A stretch of 50,446 nt of DNA from Erysipelotrichales bacterium. Lineage in GTDB: Bacteria; Bacillota_I; Bacilli_A; Erysipelotrichales; Erysipelotrichaceae. Positions 37,001 through 44,528 of the stretch are shown one piece after another. The stretch lies in NCBI GenBank assembly GCA_910576345.1, contig CAJTIT010000020.1, positions 1-50,446 of the forward strand. Reading direction: 5' to 3'. The notes under the pieces are model-generated. The model had not been told where the DNA came from and searched no databases. It saw only the letters and a program-made list of their open reading frames with translations. The position numbers and the translations under genes are program-made. Within the stretch, counting starts at the first letter, position 1. Each line of letters opens with the position of its first letter.

Positions 37001-38389
37001 AAAGCGGATTTGGAAGCAGAAATCAATCAAGCAGAAACATTGAAACAGAGCGATTATACAAGTGAAAGCTGGGCAGATTTCGCTGATGCATTGGCAGATG
37101 CCAAAGATACTTATGCAAATTCTGATGCAAAACAAAATGAAGTAGACAATGCCTTGAAAAATTTACAAGATGCAAAAGCTGCTTTACAGACAATTCCTGT
37201 TGATAAAACTGCGTTGAAAACGGAAATTGATAAGGTCAACGCATTAACGGAAACAGACTATACGGAAGAAAGCTGGGCAGATGTTGCAGATGCGCTTGCT
37301 GCAGCAGAAGCTGTGTATGCGGATTCTGATGCAAAACAACCAGCAGTAGATCAGGCGTTGAAAGATTTGGAGCATGCGCTCAAAAATCTAGAAGTAAAAC
37401 CAATCGGACCGGTAGATCCATCCGATCCGGTAAATAAGAATGCATTAAAGGCCGAAATTGCTATTGCTGAAGCATTCATTGAAGAAGAATATACAACAGA
37501 GAGCTGGGAAGTATTTGCAAAGGCATTGGCAGATGCGAAAAATGTGTACGCAGATGATGATGCTGATCAAGCAACTGTAAATGATGCAACAGAAACATTA
37601 AAAGAAGCAATCAAAAATTTACAAGAGCGTCCAATTGTTGTTGTAGATAAGACTGCATTGAAAGATGTTATTGATCAAGCAGAGGCTTTGAAGGCAACTG
37701 ATTATACAAAAGAAAGCTGGGCAGAATTCACCAAAGTATTAACAGATGCAAAAGCAGTATATGTAGATGAAAATGTAACGCAAGCAACTGTAGATCTTGC
37801 AAAAGAGAAATTGAGTATAGCAATCAGAGTATTGGTGAAGAAACCTGTTGATCCAGACAAACCAACAAATCCTGAGGAGCCTGGTTATATTTATAGCATT
37901 ACAGATTCTCAAGAAACTATAACTGTCATTGGAAAATTCCCTGAGAATACGAAATTGCATGTAGATAAAATGGAAAAGACAGCAGTTCTCAACATCTTGA
38001 ATACATTAAAAGATCGTGTTTTGCTAAGCAAATTTAAATTTGAATCTATCTTTGATATTTATATGACAAGAGATAATGTCACATATCAACCTGATGGATC
38101 AATTCTAGTAAAAATTAAATTATCCAAAGAATTGCAGAATAAAAAATTAAAAGTCTTCTATATTTCAGAAACCGGAGATGCAACAGAAATGCCTTCTTCA
38201 CAAAAAGATGATATTCTGCAATTCACGACAACGCATAATTCTTATTATGCAATTGTATCTGAAAAAACAGATTCGACACCAATGAAAGATACAGCGACAC
38301 AACCATTCACAAATGGAATGTCTATTGTCTTGCTAATTGGCGGAGCTATCTTCTTATTGACAAAAAAATCAGAGGATGTATTAGAATAA
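34028..38389 (+). CDS. Secreted multidomain GH123-like glycosidase with FIVAR repeats
   Basis: This is a 1453-residue surface enzyme. The signal peptide ends near residue 34. Then come two tandem carbohydrate-binding-like beta domains (about 41-175 and 180-305), a BIG2 Ig-like domain (313-394), a beta domain (395-560), a catalytic domain of the DUF4091/GH123 family (about 565-960), four FIVAR repeats (about 990-1265), a further domain, and a C-terminal hydrophobic helix with a KK tail. GH123 enzymes are retaining beta-N-acetylgalactosaminidases using a neighbouring Asp-Glu pair, and here ISMDERA supplies Asp745 and Glu746. GalNAc-containing host glycans are a likely target, but this is inferred. 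No canonical LPxTG is seen: the motif before the helix reads QPFTNG. AAGGAGG precedes the ATG. Confidence 0.82.
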   Translation: MKAFNKLAKLFLSVSCFMSLITIDQAIATKAADDGEIVDDNDARFVYSSGNSNAGGWDYWPTTGGSDPGETEHWSNSAGATIDITFNGTKLELYGKLDPSHAMFSVAIDGGTATEHDAYASSRQDRVKVYESAELAPGDHSAKVTVLGKRNANSTGSGTTYGVQFVYAKVYGSSDTGFTVIEDMKTTETDEMFKVKYTGTWGGGESYYPSYFHDGYEHYSSNGYYEMRFIGTKFQIIGSKNSNHGVYKISVDGVEVGEADATTTGDAQHQQVLYESDEFDHSVHTLKVELKSGSNIQLDYLKIYHEDLPISRLFASVQEVNLGINQTKSVTLDYEPWFNEEPEIEWSSNDPAIATVNADGLIQAVSKTKASTQVVASVKGTNVSTSIDVNVDPAIKDLIVSVGNEKLLETQRDFDTLMAANIVRNWNGVAWKGDELNSKLNILAKADVHSVNITASDFTDGSGNKIDASNVEIKWLKNVKANDGRNMAGTVLDFPDVIHKGGAHDVTNGSANFAWVNIQVPENTVPGTYTAKITVTADELTNPIELTYELEVLDLVQPELEKTELQIWQHPFAVANYYLGLGSNPSGGISNDVNNDFYFTENHFNLMRSSIEEYVSAGGHDVVANIVEEAWGHQSYYSDPSMVKWTKKSNGTWEFDYDWYDKWINFMIESGVIDPDKGIGKIKCFSIVPWSNQITYYNEATGANKTETLKAGTTAGDAAWSAFLTDFMRHSKEKGWFDITYISMDERALADLQAAVTVIESVTDSEGNHFKISSALNYAAPEHYDFTDKVDDISINQGNITNKAQMNALTAHRDELGLTTTLYSCTGDYPTNFLISDPGDNYWKIWYTMTLGTTGYMRWAWDNYVYDMHGDVSYRYWEPGDGWYVYPQERSELDTSTYRAEIYTTPRYEMLKQGMRDVAKAKYLMEQSGELNTEISALVDSMQRPIAGTHNGSAVAGDEVQRMLVHSETDRMYFEVTKLAKEYLSSVTVVDKADLEAEINQAETLKQSDYTSESWADFADALADAKDTYANSDAKQNEVDNALKNLQDAKAALQTIPVDKTALKTEIDKVNALTETDYTEESWADVADALAAAEAVYADSDAKQPAVDQALKDLEHALKNLEVKPIGPVDPSDPVNKNALKAEIAIAEAFIEEEYTTESWEVFAKALADAKNVYADDDADQATVNDATETLKEAIKNLQERPIVVVDKTALKDVIDQAEALKATDYTKESWAEFTKVLTDAKAVYVDENVTQATVDLAKEKLSIAIRVLVKKPVDPDKPTNPEEPGYIYSITDSQETITVIGKFPENTKLHVDKMEKTAVLNILNTLKDRVLLSKFKFESIFDIYMTRDNVTYQPDGSILVKIKLSKELQNKKLKVFYISETGDATEMPSSQKDDILQFTTTHNSYYAIVSEKTDSTPMKDTATQPFTNGMSIVLLIGGAIFLLTKKSEDVLE
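36995..37850 (+). repeat. Four FIVAR repeats within the glycosidase gene
   Basis: Four units of about 65-70 codons each carry DYTxESWxxFxxxLxxAKxxY, a variable hinge, and a final LxxAxxxL helix. The first is near 37000-37195, the second near 37200-37400, the third near 37435-37630 and the fourth near 37640-37845. FIVAR domains are three-helix cell-surface spacers. Confidence 0.85.
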
Positions 38390-38403
38390 CATCATTAAAA
38401 ATT

Positions 38404-38435
38404 GCAGAGGAGTTTCATGAAACCTCTGCTTTTTA
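38404..38435 (+). terminator. Terminator after the glycosidase gene
   Basis: GCAGAGG pairs with CCTCTGC, with an inner GTTTCATGAAAC stem, followed by TTTTT. Confidence 0.85.
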
Positions 38436-38533
38436 TTCATACAACCATAGTTTTGCCAAATTATAAAGAATAAACTTTGTAAATTTTTGATAAACTGTGT
38501 ATAATATGTTCTGAGTTCTCAGAAGGTGAATGT

Positions 38534-39004
38534 ATGAAGAAAAAACATTTGTTTGTATTTTTGATGATTTTGCTCATCGATCAATTAACGAAATTTTACG
38601 TAAGCTCGCATATGATGCTGGGTCAAAAGATTCCAATTATTTCTGGATTTTTCAACTTTACATATTATCATAATACAGGTGCTGCTTGGAGTATGCTGGA
38701 AGGTAAAATGTGGTTTTTCTATATCATCACGATTGTGGCATTGATTGCGATGTGGATGTTTTATCAACATGCCAAAGAAAGTGATGTGATTACTCGATAT
38801 GGTCTTGTGCTAATGATGGCTGGTACTGTCGGTAATTTTATTGATCGATTATGCTTTCAATATGTACGTGATTTCATCGATTTCATTATTTTTGGCTATG
38901 ATTTTCCTGTGTTTAATATCGCTGATATGGCTTTATGCATTGGAGTATTTTTCATTATCATCGATATCTTTTTGGAAGAGAGAGGATTGGTGTTAAAAAA
39001 ATGA
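38534..39004 (+). CDS. lspA: Signal peptidase II (lipoprotein)
   Basis: This 156-residue, four-helix membrane aspartyl protease removes signal peptides from prolipoproteins. Marks are YHNTGAAWS, GNFIDR (Asp104) and NIADM (Asp131), with the YVRDFID segment between them; Asp104 and Asp131 are the catalytic pair. Start ATG 38534 follows AGAAGGTGAATGT. It overlaps the RluD-type gene by four bases, an arrangement common in Firmicutes. A second lspA-like gene is found at 48.7-49.2 kb. Confidence 0.95.
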   Translation: MKKKHLFVFLMILLIDQLTKFYVSSHMMLGQKIPIISGFFNFTYYHNTGAAWSMLEGKMWFFYIITIVALIAMWMFYQHAKESDVITRYGLVLMMAGTVGNFIDRLCFQYVRDFIDFIIFGYDFPVFNIADMALCIGVFFIIIDIFLEERGLVLKK

Positions 39005-39915
39005 AACATCATTTGATCGTAGAGATGAGACATCATGGAGAAAGAGTCGATAAGTATATCAAAGAACAATTACCTGAGGTATCACGCAGTCGCATACAAA
39101 CGTTGATAGATCTTGCGCACGTAACTGTCAATGGTATATCATGCAAAAGCAACACAAGGCTCAAAGAAAATGATGAAATTGAGATTTGTTTTCCTCAGGA
39201 AACTACGTTAAATGTAGAAGCAGAAAATATGAATTTGGATATAAGATATGAGGATGATGATGTCATCGTTATCAACAAACCCAAAGGCATTGTTGTACAT
39301 CCTGCAGTCGGTCATCACAGCAATACGTTGGTCAACGGTCTGATGTATGAATGCAAGGATCTTTCAGGGATCAACGGTGTGTTACGTCCGGGAATCGTTC
39401 ATCGTATAGATAAAGATACCAGCGGACTTTTGATTGTTGCCAAAAATGATTTTGCGCATCAAGCACTGGTAGAGCAACTTCAGAAAAAAACAATGCATCG
39501 ATTGTATTATGCACTGGTACATGGTGTGATTACGCATGAATTTGGTACGATTGATGCGCCAATTGGACGAGATCCCAAGGAAAGACAGAATATGACCGTA
39601 ACGGCAGTCCATTCTAAAGAGGCGAAAACACATTTTAAGGTTTTGGAGCGATTTCATAATTTCTCTTTGGTTGAATGTCGTTTGGAAACAGGCAGAACCC
39701 ATCAGATTCGAGTCCATATGCAATATATTGGCCATCCGGTGGCCGGTGATCCCAAATACAGTTATCGTAAGCCCTATGTGGATAATGGACAGCTGCTTCA
39801 TGCACATCAGTTATCATTTATACAGCCCACAACGAAAAAAGAAATCACTGTTCATGCCGAACTGCCAAAAGAATTTGATGAAATTTTGAATAAACTTCGA
39901 ATGGAAATGAGGTGA
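39001..39915 (+). CDS. RluD-family pseudouridine synthase
   Basis: This 304-residue protein has an N-terminal S4 domain (ERVDKYIKEQLPEVSRSRIQ) and a catalytic domain with HRIDKDTSGLLIVAK (Asp137), DDVIVINKPKGIVVHPAVGH and GRTHQIRVHM. It makes pseudouridine in 23S rRNA or tRNA (RluD/RluA class), the exact site unknown. The ATG overlaps the lspA stop, so the two are translationally coupled. It lies four bases ahead of the rhomboid gene. Confidence 0.95.
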   Translation: MKHHLIVEMRHHGERVDKYIKEQLPEVSRSRIQTLIDLAHVTVNGISCKSNTRLKENDEIEICFPQETTLNVEAENMNLDIRYEDDDVIVINKPKGIVVHPAVGHHSNTLVNGLMYECKDLSGINGVLRPGIVHRIDKDTSGLLIVAKNDFAHQALVEQLQKKTMHRLYYALVHGVITHEFGTIDAPIGRDPKERQNMTVTAVHSKEAKTHFKVLERFHNFSLVECRLETGRTHQIRVHMQYIGHPVAGDPKYSYRKPYVDNGQLLHAHQLSFIQPTTKKEITVHAELPKEFDEILNKLRMEMR

Positions 39916-39919
39916 ACTT

Positions 39920-41185
39920 TTGAATCAGATGAATGAGTATGAAACTTTTTTATTTCAGATTATGTATGAATTGATTACTACACATGGTTATCTTCTTGTT
40001 TCCATCAAACATAAGGAACAGGAAATATGGTTGATGAATGCGAATAACGAACATTTCCCTGTGATACGCTTATCGGCATCAATAGAGGAAGATCTCTTGG
40101 GTAATTTGCAAGAACTGCGTAAAATACACCGCATTATCTTAGATATGATTCAACGAGAAGGCAAACTGTTGATTTTGAATACGAATCCATATAGTGAAAC
40201 TATGGAGAATGCCTATATTATGCAGACAATTATCACGAAAGATGGTTGTGAAAATGCATTGTTTAATGAAACGTTTCCTGATTTGGTGAAAGCAGCGCTC
40301 CAACAAGAGCCTACCAAAGAAATGGTAAACCTTGCGAAAACGATGGAAGAAGCGCAGCTGAAGACCATCCATAAACAGCGCAAGAATCTAGCATTTTGGG
40401 ATTCTTATGTTACGCCGAAGCTGACCATTGTCATCTGTGCCATTTGTTTGATTTATTATCTGATTGCCAATGCATTGTCGATTTATGTAGAAGACCCTAC
40501 TATTGGTGTGATTTTATCCGGTGCGTATTATAAATTGAATATTGTTGGCATGCAAGAGTATTGGCGTTTATTCACGGCTGGTTTTCTGCATATCGATATG
40601 TTTCACTTGATGTTTAATTTGATTGCTTTATGGACAATTGGCCAGCAATGTGAGTATTGTTTTACGAAACGGCAGTATTTGACTATCCTCATCGGTGCGA
40701 TTCTGATGGGAAATCTATTTGTGTTTCTGGCCGAGGGAAATCAGATTGCGCTAGGAATTAGCGGCGGTGTTTTCGGTTTGTTTGGCGCATATGTCATTGC
40801 CTTGTATAGGAGTGGAAAAATGCGTATTCCACACATACGATCGGCTATCTATCGTATTTTGGGTATGAATCTTATGATTTCACTTCTTCCGGGCATTTCC
40901 TTTCTTGCACATCTTGGTGGTTTCATATATGGTTGCTTTTTGGGGATATTGTTTGTGAAAGAAGAACGTTGGATACAGTTGAAGCGAAACGTGCTGCTTA
41001 GCCTCGCTTTATTGGTAGGTGTTATATGTGGAATGGCAATTCGTGTGGATGTAGTGGAACCACTGGATCGTCAGCTCGATCTTGCACTGATCAAAACGGT
41101 ACAAGGATTGGGATGGGAGCGTTATGCCAACCGGATGTCTTCTGCATATTTACGTTTTTATACAGAGGAGGAATTGGGATTATGA
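39920..41185 (+). CDS. Rhomboid-family intramembrane serine protease
   Basis: This 421-residue protein has an N-terminal cytosolic domain of about 165 residues, then a rhomboid domain of six or more membrane helices. The catalytic serine is Ser281 in GISGGVFG and the histidine His331 in HLGGFIYG. The layout resembles the B. subtilis GluP/YqgP type. The start is TTG 39920, spaced well from GAGGTG. ATG 39929 is an alternative. It overlaps the dCMP deaminase gene by four bases. Confidence 0.88.
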   Translation: MNQMNEYETFLFQIMYELITTHGYLLVSIKHKEQEIWLMNANNEHFPVIRLSASIEEDLLGNLQELRKIHRIILDMIQREGKLLILNTNPYSETMENAYIMQTIITKDGCENALFNETFPDLVKAALQQEPTKEMVNLAKTMEEAQLKTIHKQRKNLAFWDSYVTPKLTIVICAICLIYYLIANALSIYVEDPTIGVILSGAYYKLNIVGMQEYWRLFTAGFLHIDMFHLMFNLIALWTIGQQCEYCFTKRQYLTILIGAILMGNLFVFLAEGNQIALGISGGVFGLFGAYVIALYRSGKMRIPHIRSAIYRILGMNLMISLLPGISFLAHLGGFIYGCFLGILFVKEERWIQLKRNVLLSLALLVGVICGMAIRVDVVEPLDRQLDLALIKTVQGLGWERYANRMSSAYLRFYTEEELGL

Positions 41186-41673
41186 AACGAACAGATGTAT
41201 TGACTTGGGATGAATATTTTATGGGATTGGCGCATTTAAGTGCAAAGCGTAGTAAAGATCCCAGCACCCAAGTGGGTGCATGTATCGTTTCCAAGGAGCA
41301 TCGTGTGGTCGGTATCGGATACAATGGATTTCCAAATGGATGCAGCGACGATGAATTTCCTTGGGAGCGGGAAGGTGAATTTGCGAAGACGAAATATCCG
41401 TTTGTCGTTCATGCGGAACTAAATGCGATTCTAAACAGTACGCAGAATTTATCCGGATGCACGATCTATGTGTCGCTTTTTCCTTGTAATGAATGTGCAA
41501 AGGCAATTATTCAAAGCGGAATTGCGAGAATTGTTTATGAATCCGATAAGTATGCGGATACAGATGGAGTAAAAGCCAGCAAGCGTATGCTGATGGCAGC
41601 AAATGTGGAATTGGTACAGCTTCCATATGCGATTGATTTAAAGGTTGCACGAAAAGAAACAATGGGTGATTAA
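41182..41673 (+). CDS. dCMP deaminase
   Basis: This 163-residue zinc enzyme deaminates dCMP to dUMP, the substrate of thymidylate synthase encoded at 29.2 kb. The zinc site is His77-Ala-Glu79 (HAELN) and Cys102/Cys105 (PCNEC). Also visible are DPSTQVGACIV, GYNGFPNGCSDDEFPW and the C-terminal YESDKYADTDGVKASKRML. ATG 41182 overlaps the rhomboid stop with GAGGAATTGGG as site. A terminator closes the four-gene operon. Confidence 0.94.
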   Translation: MKRTDVLTWDEYFMGLAHLSAKRSKDPSTQVGACIVSKEHRVVGIGYNGFPNGCSDDEFPWEREGEFAKTKYPFVVHAELNAILNSTQNLSGCTIYVSLFPCNECAKAIIQSGIARIVYESDKYADTDGVKASKRMLMAANVELVQLPYAIDLKVARKETMGD

Positions 41674-41680
41674 GGTAAAT

Positions 41681-41725
41681 AACACGCAAATAGTAGATAC
41701 TATATACGATCTGCGTGTTTTTTTA
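41681..41725 (+). terminator. Terminator after the dCMP deaminase gene
   Basis: AACACGCA pairs with TGCGTGTT across a long loop, followed by a T run. Confidence 0.8.
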
Positions 41726-41825
41726 TAAACATTTTATCATAACAAGCGCAAAATAAAAAAGCGCCTAGAAATTACTATGTTAAAGTGTAAGTAACCAAAC
41801 AAACAATTAACCGGAGATAATATCT

Positions 41826-42161
41826 ATGAGTTATAGTTATCTTACCATAAACGAACGTTGTTGTATTTATCAATTTAAAAATTCCGGTTTGAGCATTGGA
41901 AATATCGCAAAAGCAGAGTTTTCCGGGTATGAGAAAATAAAAAATGAATTAAACTGTAATACATATTTTTGTGATCCGTATAGTGCATGGCAAAAGTGAC
42001 AAATGAAAATACGAATGGATTGCGTAGAGAAATTTTTCCCAAAGAGATGGAACTATCGGAAGTTGATGAAGATGAATTGTCTTATCATTTAACCATCATG
42101 AAGGATCGACCAAAAAAATGTCTTCAATAAAACACCTAAAGAAGTCATATTTGGACTATAA
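41826..42161 (+). pseudogene. Decayed IS30-family transposase
   Basis: The frame opens with an IS30-type N-terminus (MSYSYLTINERCCIYQF, then SGLSIGNIAK). It jumps over most of the catalytic domain and resumes with the C-terminal signature FCDPYSAWQK, shifts frame, reads TNENTNGLRREIFPKE, then DRPKKCL, and shifts again to KTPKEVIFGL. About two thirds of the gene is deleted and at least two frameshifts remain. It is not functional. Confidence 0.75.
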
Positions 42162-42177
42162 CTTACTTTAGGTGTTT
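42130..42177. terminator. Hairpin at the end of the IS30 remnant
   Basis: AAACACCTAAAG and CTTTAGGTGTTT are perfect 12-base inverted arms separated by 24 bases. A T-rich run follows on the plus strand. It could be a terminator or an insertion-sequence-derived end. Confidence 0.5.
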
Positions 42178-42203
42178 CATTTTATTTGATGAATTATCTG
42201 CAC

Positions 42204-42230
42204 AAAAAAAACGATCACATTGGATCGTTT
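42204..42230 (-). terminator. Terminator of gltX
   Basis: AACGATC and GATCGTT pair. The minus strand shows a run of T right after the stem. Confidence 0.8.
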
Positions 42231-42238
42231 TGGTAAAT

Positions 42239-43699
42239 TTAGGATAATTCTTCTTCTAGTTTTTGAATACCGATTTGTATTCGTCGCAGCGTTTCTTCTT
42301 TGCCTAGGATATGTGCGATTTCAATTGCACCACCCGGTGTAAACTGTTTACCGGTAATGGCGGTGCGCAATGGCCATAACACTTGACCATTCTTCATTTC
42401 CAATTTTTCAGGAAGACTTAACAAAAGATTGTGAATGGCTTCTTCGCTGTTCCATTGCTCAAATTTTTCCAGCGCAGTTTTACTTGCTTGTAAAGAAGTG
42501 AGAGAAATTTCATAAGTGGTTTTCATTTTCTTGTGCAGATACATCGTATTGTCATATGAAGGCAACTGATCAATAAAATCAACCATTTCAGGAATCTGGG
42601 TAAGGATTTCCACACGCTGTTGAAGAATTTTTGAAACATCCATTAAATTGATGTTGCGATGAATCGCTTTTTGATAATATGGAAGTGCCAACTGGTGGAA
42701 CTCTTCCAGTTTCATATTACGGATATACATTCCATTCATCCAAGTCAGCTTATCAATGTCAAATATTGCAGGTGATTTGGAAATGCGCTGGATGTCAAAT
42801 ACGCGAATAAGTTCCTCCAATGTATAGATTTCTTGTTCGGTTTCAGGCGACCAGCCAAGCAATGCAATATAATTTAAAATAGCTTGTGGCAAATAACCTT
42901 TTTTGATTAAGTCTTGAAAAGATGCATCACCATTGCGCTTGCTGAGTTTCTGGTATTCATCCTTCATTACCGGTGGAACATGCACATAAGTAGGAATTTC
43001 CCATCCGTACGCTTCATAGATCAAATTGTATTTTGGTGTTGAACTTAAATATTCGTTGCCCCGTACCACATGAGAAATCATCATCTGATGATCATCGATG
43101 ATATTGGCAAAATTATAGGTAGGGTATCCATCGCTTTTAAGCAGCACGGATTCATCCAAAATATCGTTGTCTACTTCAATACGTCCATACACTTCATCAT
43201 CAAAATAGGTGGCGCCTTCATGTTGAATCGTTTGGCGTACCACGTAAGTTTCACCATTTGCGATACGTTGTTTTGCTTCTTCTAAAGAGATATGTTTGCA
43301 AGGGTCATCATATTTAAATGGCTTATTGATGAGTTCACATTCTTTACGCTGTTTTTCTACTGTGTCTTCGCTACAGAAACAGTAATGGGCGCCGCCGCGT
43401 TCTACTAGTTCATCCGCATATGCTTTGTACATAGGCAAACGTTCCGATTGAATATAGGGACCGTAATCACCGCCGATATCAGGACCTTCATCATGTCGTA
43501 AACCAACTTCTCTCAGTGTTTCGTAAATGATGTCAACGGCACCTTCTACTTGTCGTTGTTGATCTGTATCCTCAATCCGCAAAAGAAAATCTCCATTTTC
43601 ATGTTTTGCGATTAAATATTCAAATAATGCAGTTCTAAGATTGCCAATATGCATATATCCGGTTGGACTTGGCGCAAATCTTGTTCTTACTTTTTTCAT
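42239..43699 (-). CDS. gltX: Glutamyl-tRNA synthetase
   Basis: This 486-residue class Ib enzyme charges tRNA-Glu and, in most Firmicutes, also mischarges tRNA-Gln for later amidation. The HIGH-type motif is HIGN at residues 17-20 and the KMSKS-type loop is KLSKR at 251-255. FAPSPTGYMHIGNLRTALF opens the chain, and the anticodon-binding part follows. AAAGGAAG precedes the ATG on the minus strand. The neighbouring tRNA-Gln gene, on the opposite strand, is its likely second substrate. Confidence 0.96.
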   Translation of the reverse strand: MKKVRTRFAPSPTGYMHIGNLRTALFEYLIAKHENGDFLLRIEDTDQQRQVEGAVDIIYETLREVGLRHDEGPDIGGDYGPYIQSERLPMYKAYADELVERGGAHYCFCSEDTVEKQRKECELINKPFKYDDPCKHISLEEAKQRIANGETYVVRQTIQHEGATYFDDEVYGRIEVDNDILDESVLLKSDGYPTYNFANIIDDHQMMISHVVRGNEYLSSTPKYNLIYEAYGWEIPTYVHVPPVMKDEYQKLSKRNGDASFQDLIKKGYLPQAILNYIALLGWSPETEQEIYTLEELIRVFDIQRISKSPAIFDIDKLTWMNGMYIRNMKLEEFHQLALPYYQKAIHRNINLMDVSKILQQRVEILTQIPEMVDFIDQLPSYDNTMYLHKKMKTTYEISLTSLQASKTALEKFEQWNSEEAIHNLLLSLPEKLEMKNGQVLWPLRTAITGKQFTPGGAIEIAHILGKEETLRRIQIGIQKLEEELS

Positions 43700-43732
43700 A
43701 TTTTCATAGTTCTTCCTTTCACTTGTATGTAT

Positions 43733-43761
43733 ATCATACCTTAAACATCTTACAAGTGCAA
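43733..43761 (-). promoter_or_regulatory. Promoter of gltX
   Basis: On the minus strand: TTGCAC, a 17-base spacer, then TATGAT, 34 bases before the ATG. Confidence 0.6.
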
Positions 43762-43800
43762 TGTTTGAACTGGTTTTTTATGGAAAATTAAAAAATATTC

Positions 43801-43829
43801 TTGACATTGAAATTGTTATCAAGTAGAAT
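43801..43829 (+). promoter_or_regulatory. Strong promoter of the tRNA-Gln gene
   Basis: TTGACA, a 17-base spacer and TAGAAT, ending 18 bases before the mature tRNA start. Confidence 0.8.
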
Positions 43830-43847
43830 AATAACGTTCTTCTTTAT

Positions 43848-43923
43848 TGGGGTATAGCCAAGCGGTAAGGCACCAGACTCTGAATCTGGCATTTCCTTGG
43901 TTCGAATCCAAGTACCCCAGCCA
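43848..43923 (+). tRNA. tRNA-Gln (anticodon CTG)
   Basis: This 76-base gene has the acceptor TGGGGTA pairing with TACCCCA, the D arm GCC/GGC, an anticodon arm CCAGA/TCTGG with loop CTCTGAA (anticodon CTG, reading CAG), a T arm CTTGG/CCAAG with TTCGAAT, and an encoded CCA end. It stands alone between its own promoter and terminator. Low-GC Firmicutes often rely on the TTG-anticodon tRNA-Gln, so a separate CTG isoacceptor is slightly unusual. Confidence 0.93.
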
Positions 43924-43933
43924 TATATAAGAC

Positions 43934-43960
43934 AAAGCCTATAACAATGGGCTTTTTTTT
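43934..43960 (+). terminator. Terminator after tRNA-Gln
   Basis: AAAGCC pairs with GGCTTT and is followed by eight T. Confidence 0.8.
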
Positions 43961-44330
43961 TAATGTTCTGCTTTGCAACCCCCTAAAAAGTGGTTGAGTA
44001 AAAGTTTAAATATTCACATCCAAAAAAGAAATAAGAAGATAGCAGGCATCAATTATTTAAAAAAAATAGAACGGATAATTGTATATCCGTACACATCTAA
44101 CCTATGCGGGTGATAAGTAACAAGTAAACTATAGTTCGTAGGATACCAAAAAGCACAAAATTATATGTGAAGCGTTGCACATTCAAGAGAATTTCTGATT
44201 TGACATTGGTCGTTTGAAAGTTTTACATAAGAACATTCGACATATGGCGCTTTTGGCGTCGGCTTATAGCTGATATATTAAAGTCATATTTTGCGCATGA
44301 TTATTTGCGTAAAGGGAAGTATCGTTTTCA
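43961..44330 (+). other. Gene-free stretch with a possible transposase scrap
   Basis: No intact gene is present. Around 44171-44290 one frame reads like the C-terminal tail of a DDE transposase (FDIGRLKVLHKNIRHMALLA, then SAYS), interrupted by stops. The assignment is weak. The rest shows nothing recognisable. Confidence 0.25.
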
Positions 44331-44358
44331 TTGAAATTTTTTTAAAAAGCGGTATAAT
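44331..44358 (+). promoter_or_regulatory. Promoter of the small membrane peptide and CNNM gene
   Basis: TTGAAA, a 16-base spacer, then TATAAT, 21 bases before the ATG at 44379. Confidence 0.65.
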
Positions 44359-44378
44359 AGATGACAAGAGGTGAGCAT

Positions 44379-44525
44379 ATGCTGGAAAATATCAGTGATT
44401 ATCTGTCATTTGCAATTTTGATGGCTTTTCCCATCTCTTGGATCGTCTATTTCTTGGTGAAACTGATTCATCATAGACGCGCAAAACTGTTGGCAAATCA
44501 AGAAAAATTTTATAGGGAGTGGTAA
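44379..44525 (+). CDS. 48-residue membrane peptide ahead of the CNNM gene
   Basis: This 48-residue protein has one hydrophobic helix (FAILMAFPISWIVYFLVKLI) followed by a basic, then mixed tail (HHRRAKLL...). The family is unknown. AAGAGGTGAG precedes the ATG. It ends three bases before the next start, whose ribosome site (GGGAGTGG) lies inside its last codons, so translation is coupled. It may be a small subunit or regulator of that membrane protein. Confidence 0.65.
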   Translation: MLENISDYLSFAILMAFPISWIVYFLVKLIHHRRAKLLANQEKFYREW

Positions 44526-44528
44526 GAC

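Noticed and set aside
36995-37850. Repeated DNA that could look like a repeat array
   Set aside because: The units are coding FIVAR domains, imperfect and about 200 bases long. No CRISPR array was seen anywhere in the window.
38350-38389. Possible LPxTG sortase signal in the glycosidase tail
   Set aside because: No canonical motif; only QPFTNG before a helix and KK tail, so it is reported as a variant and not as a sortase site.
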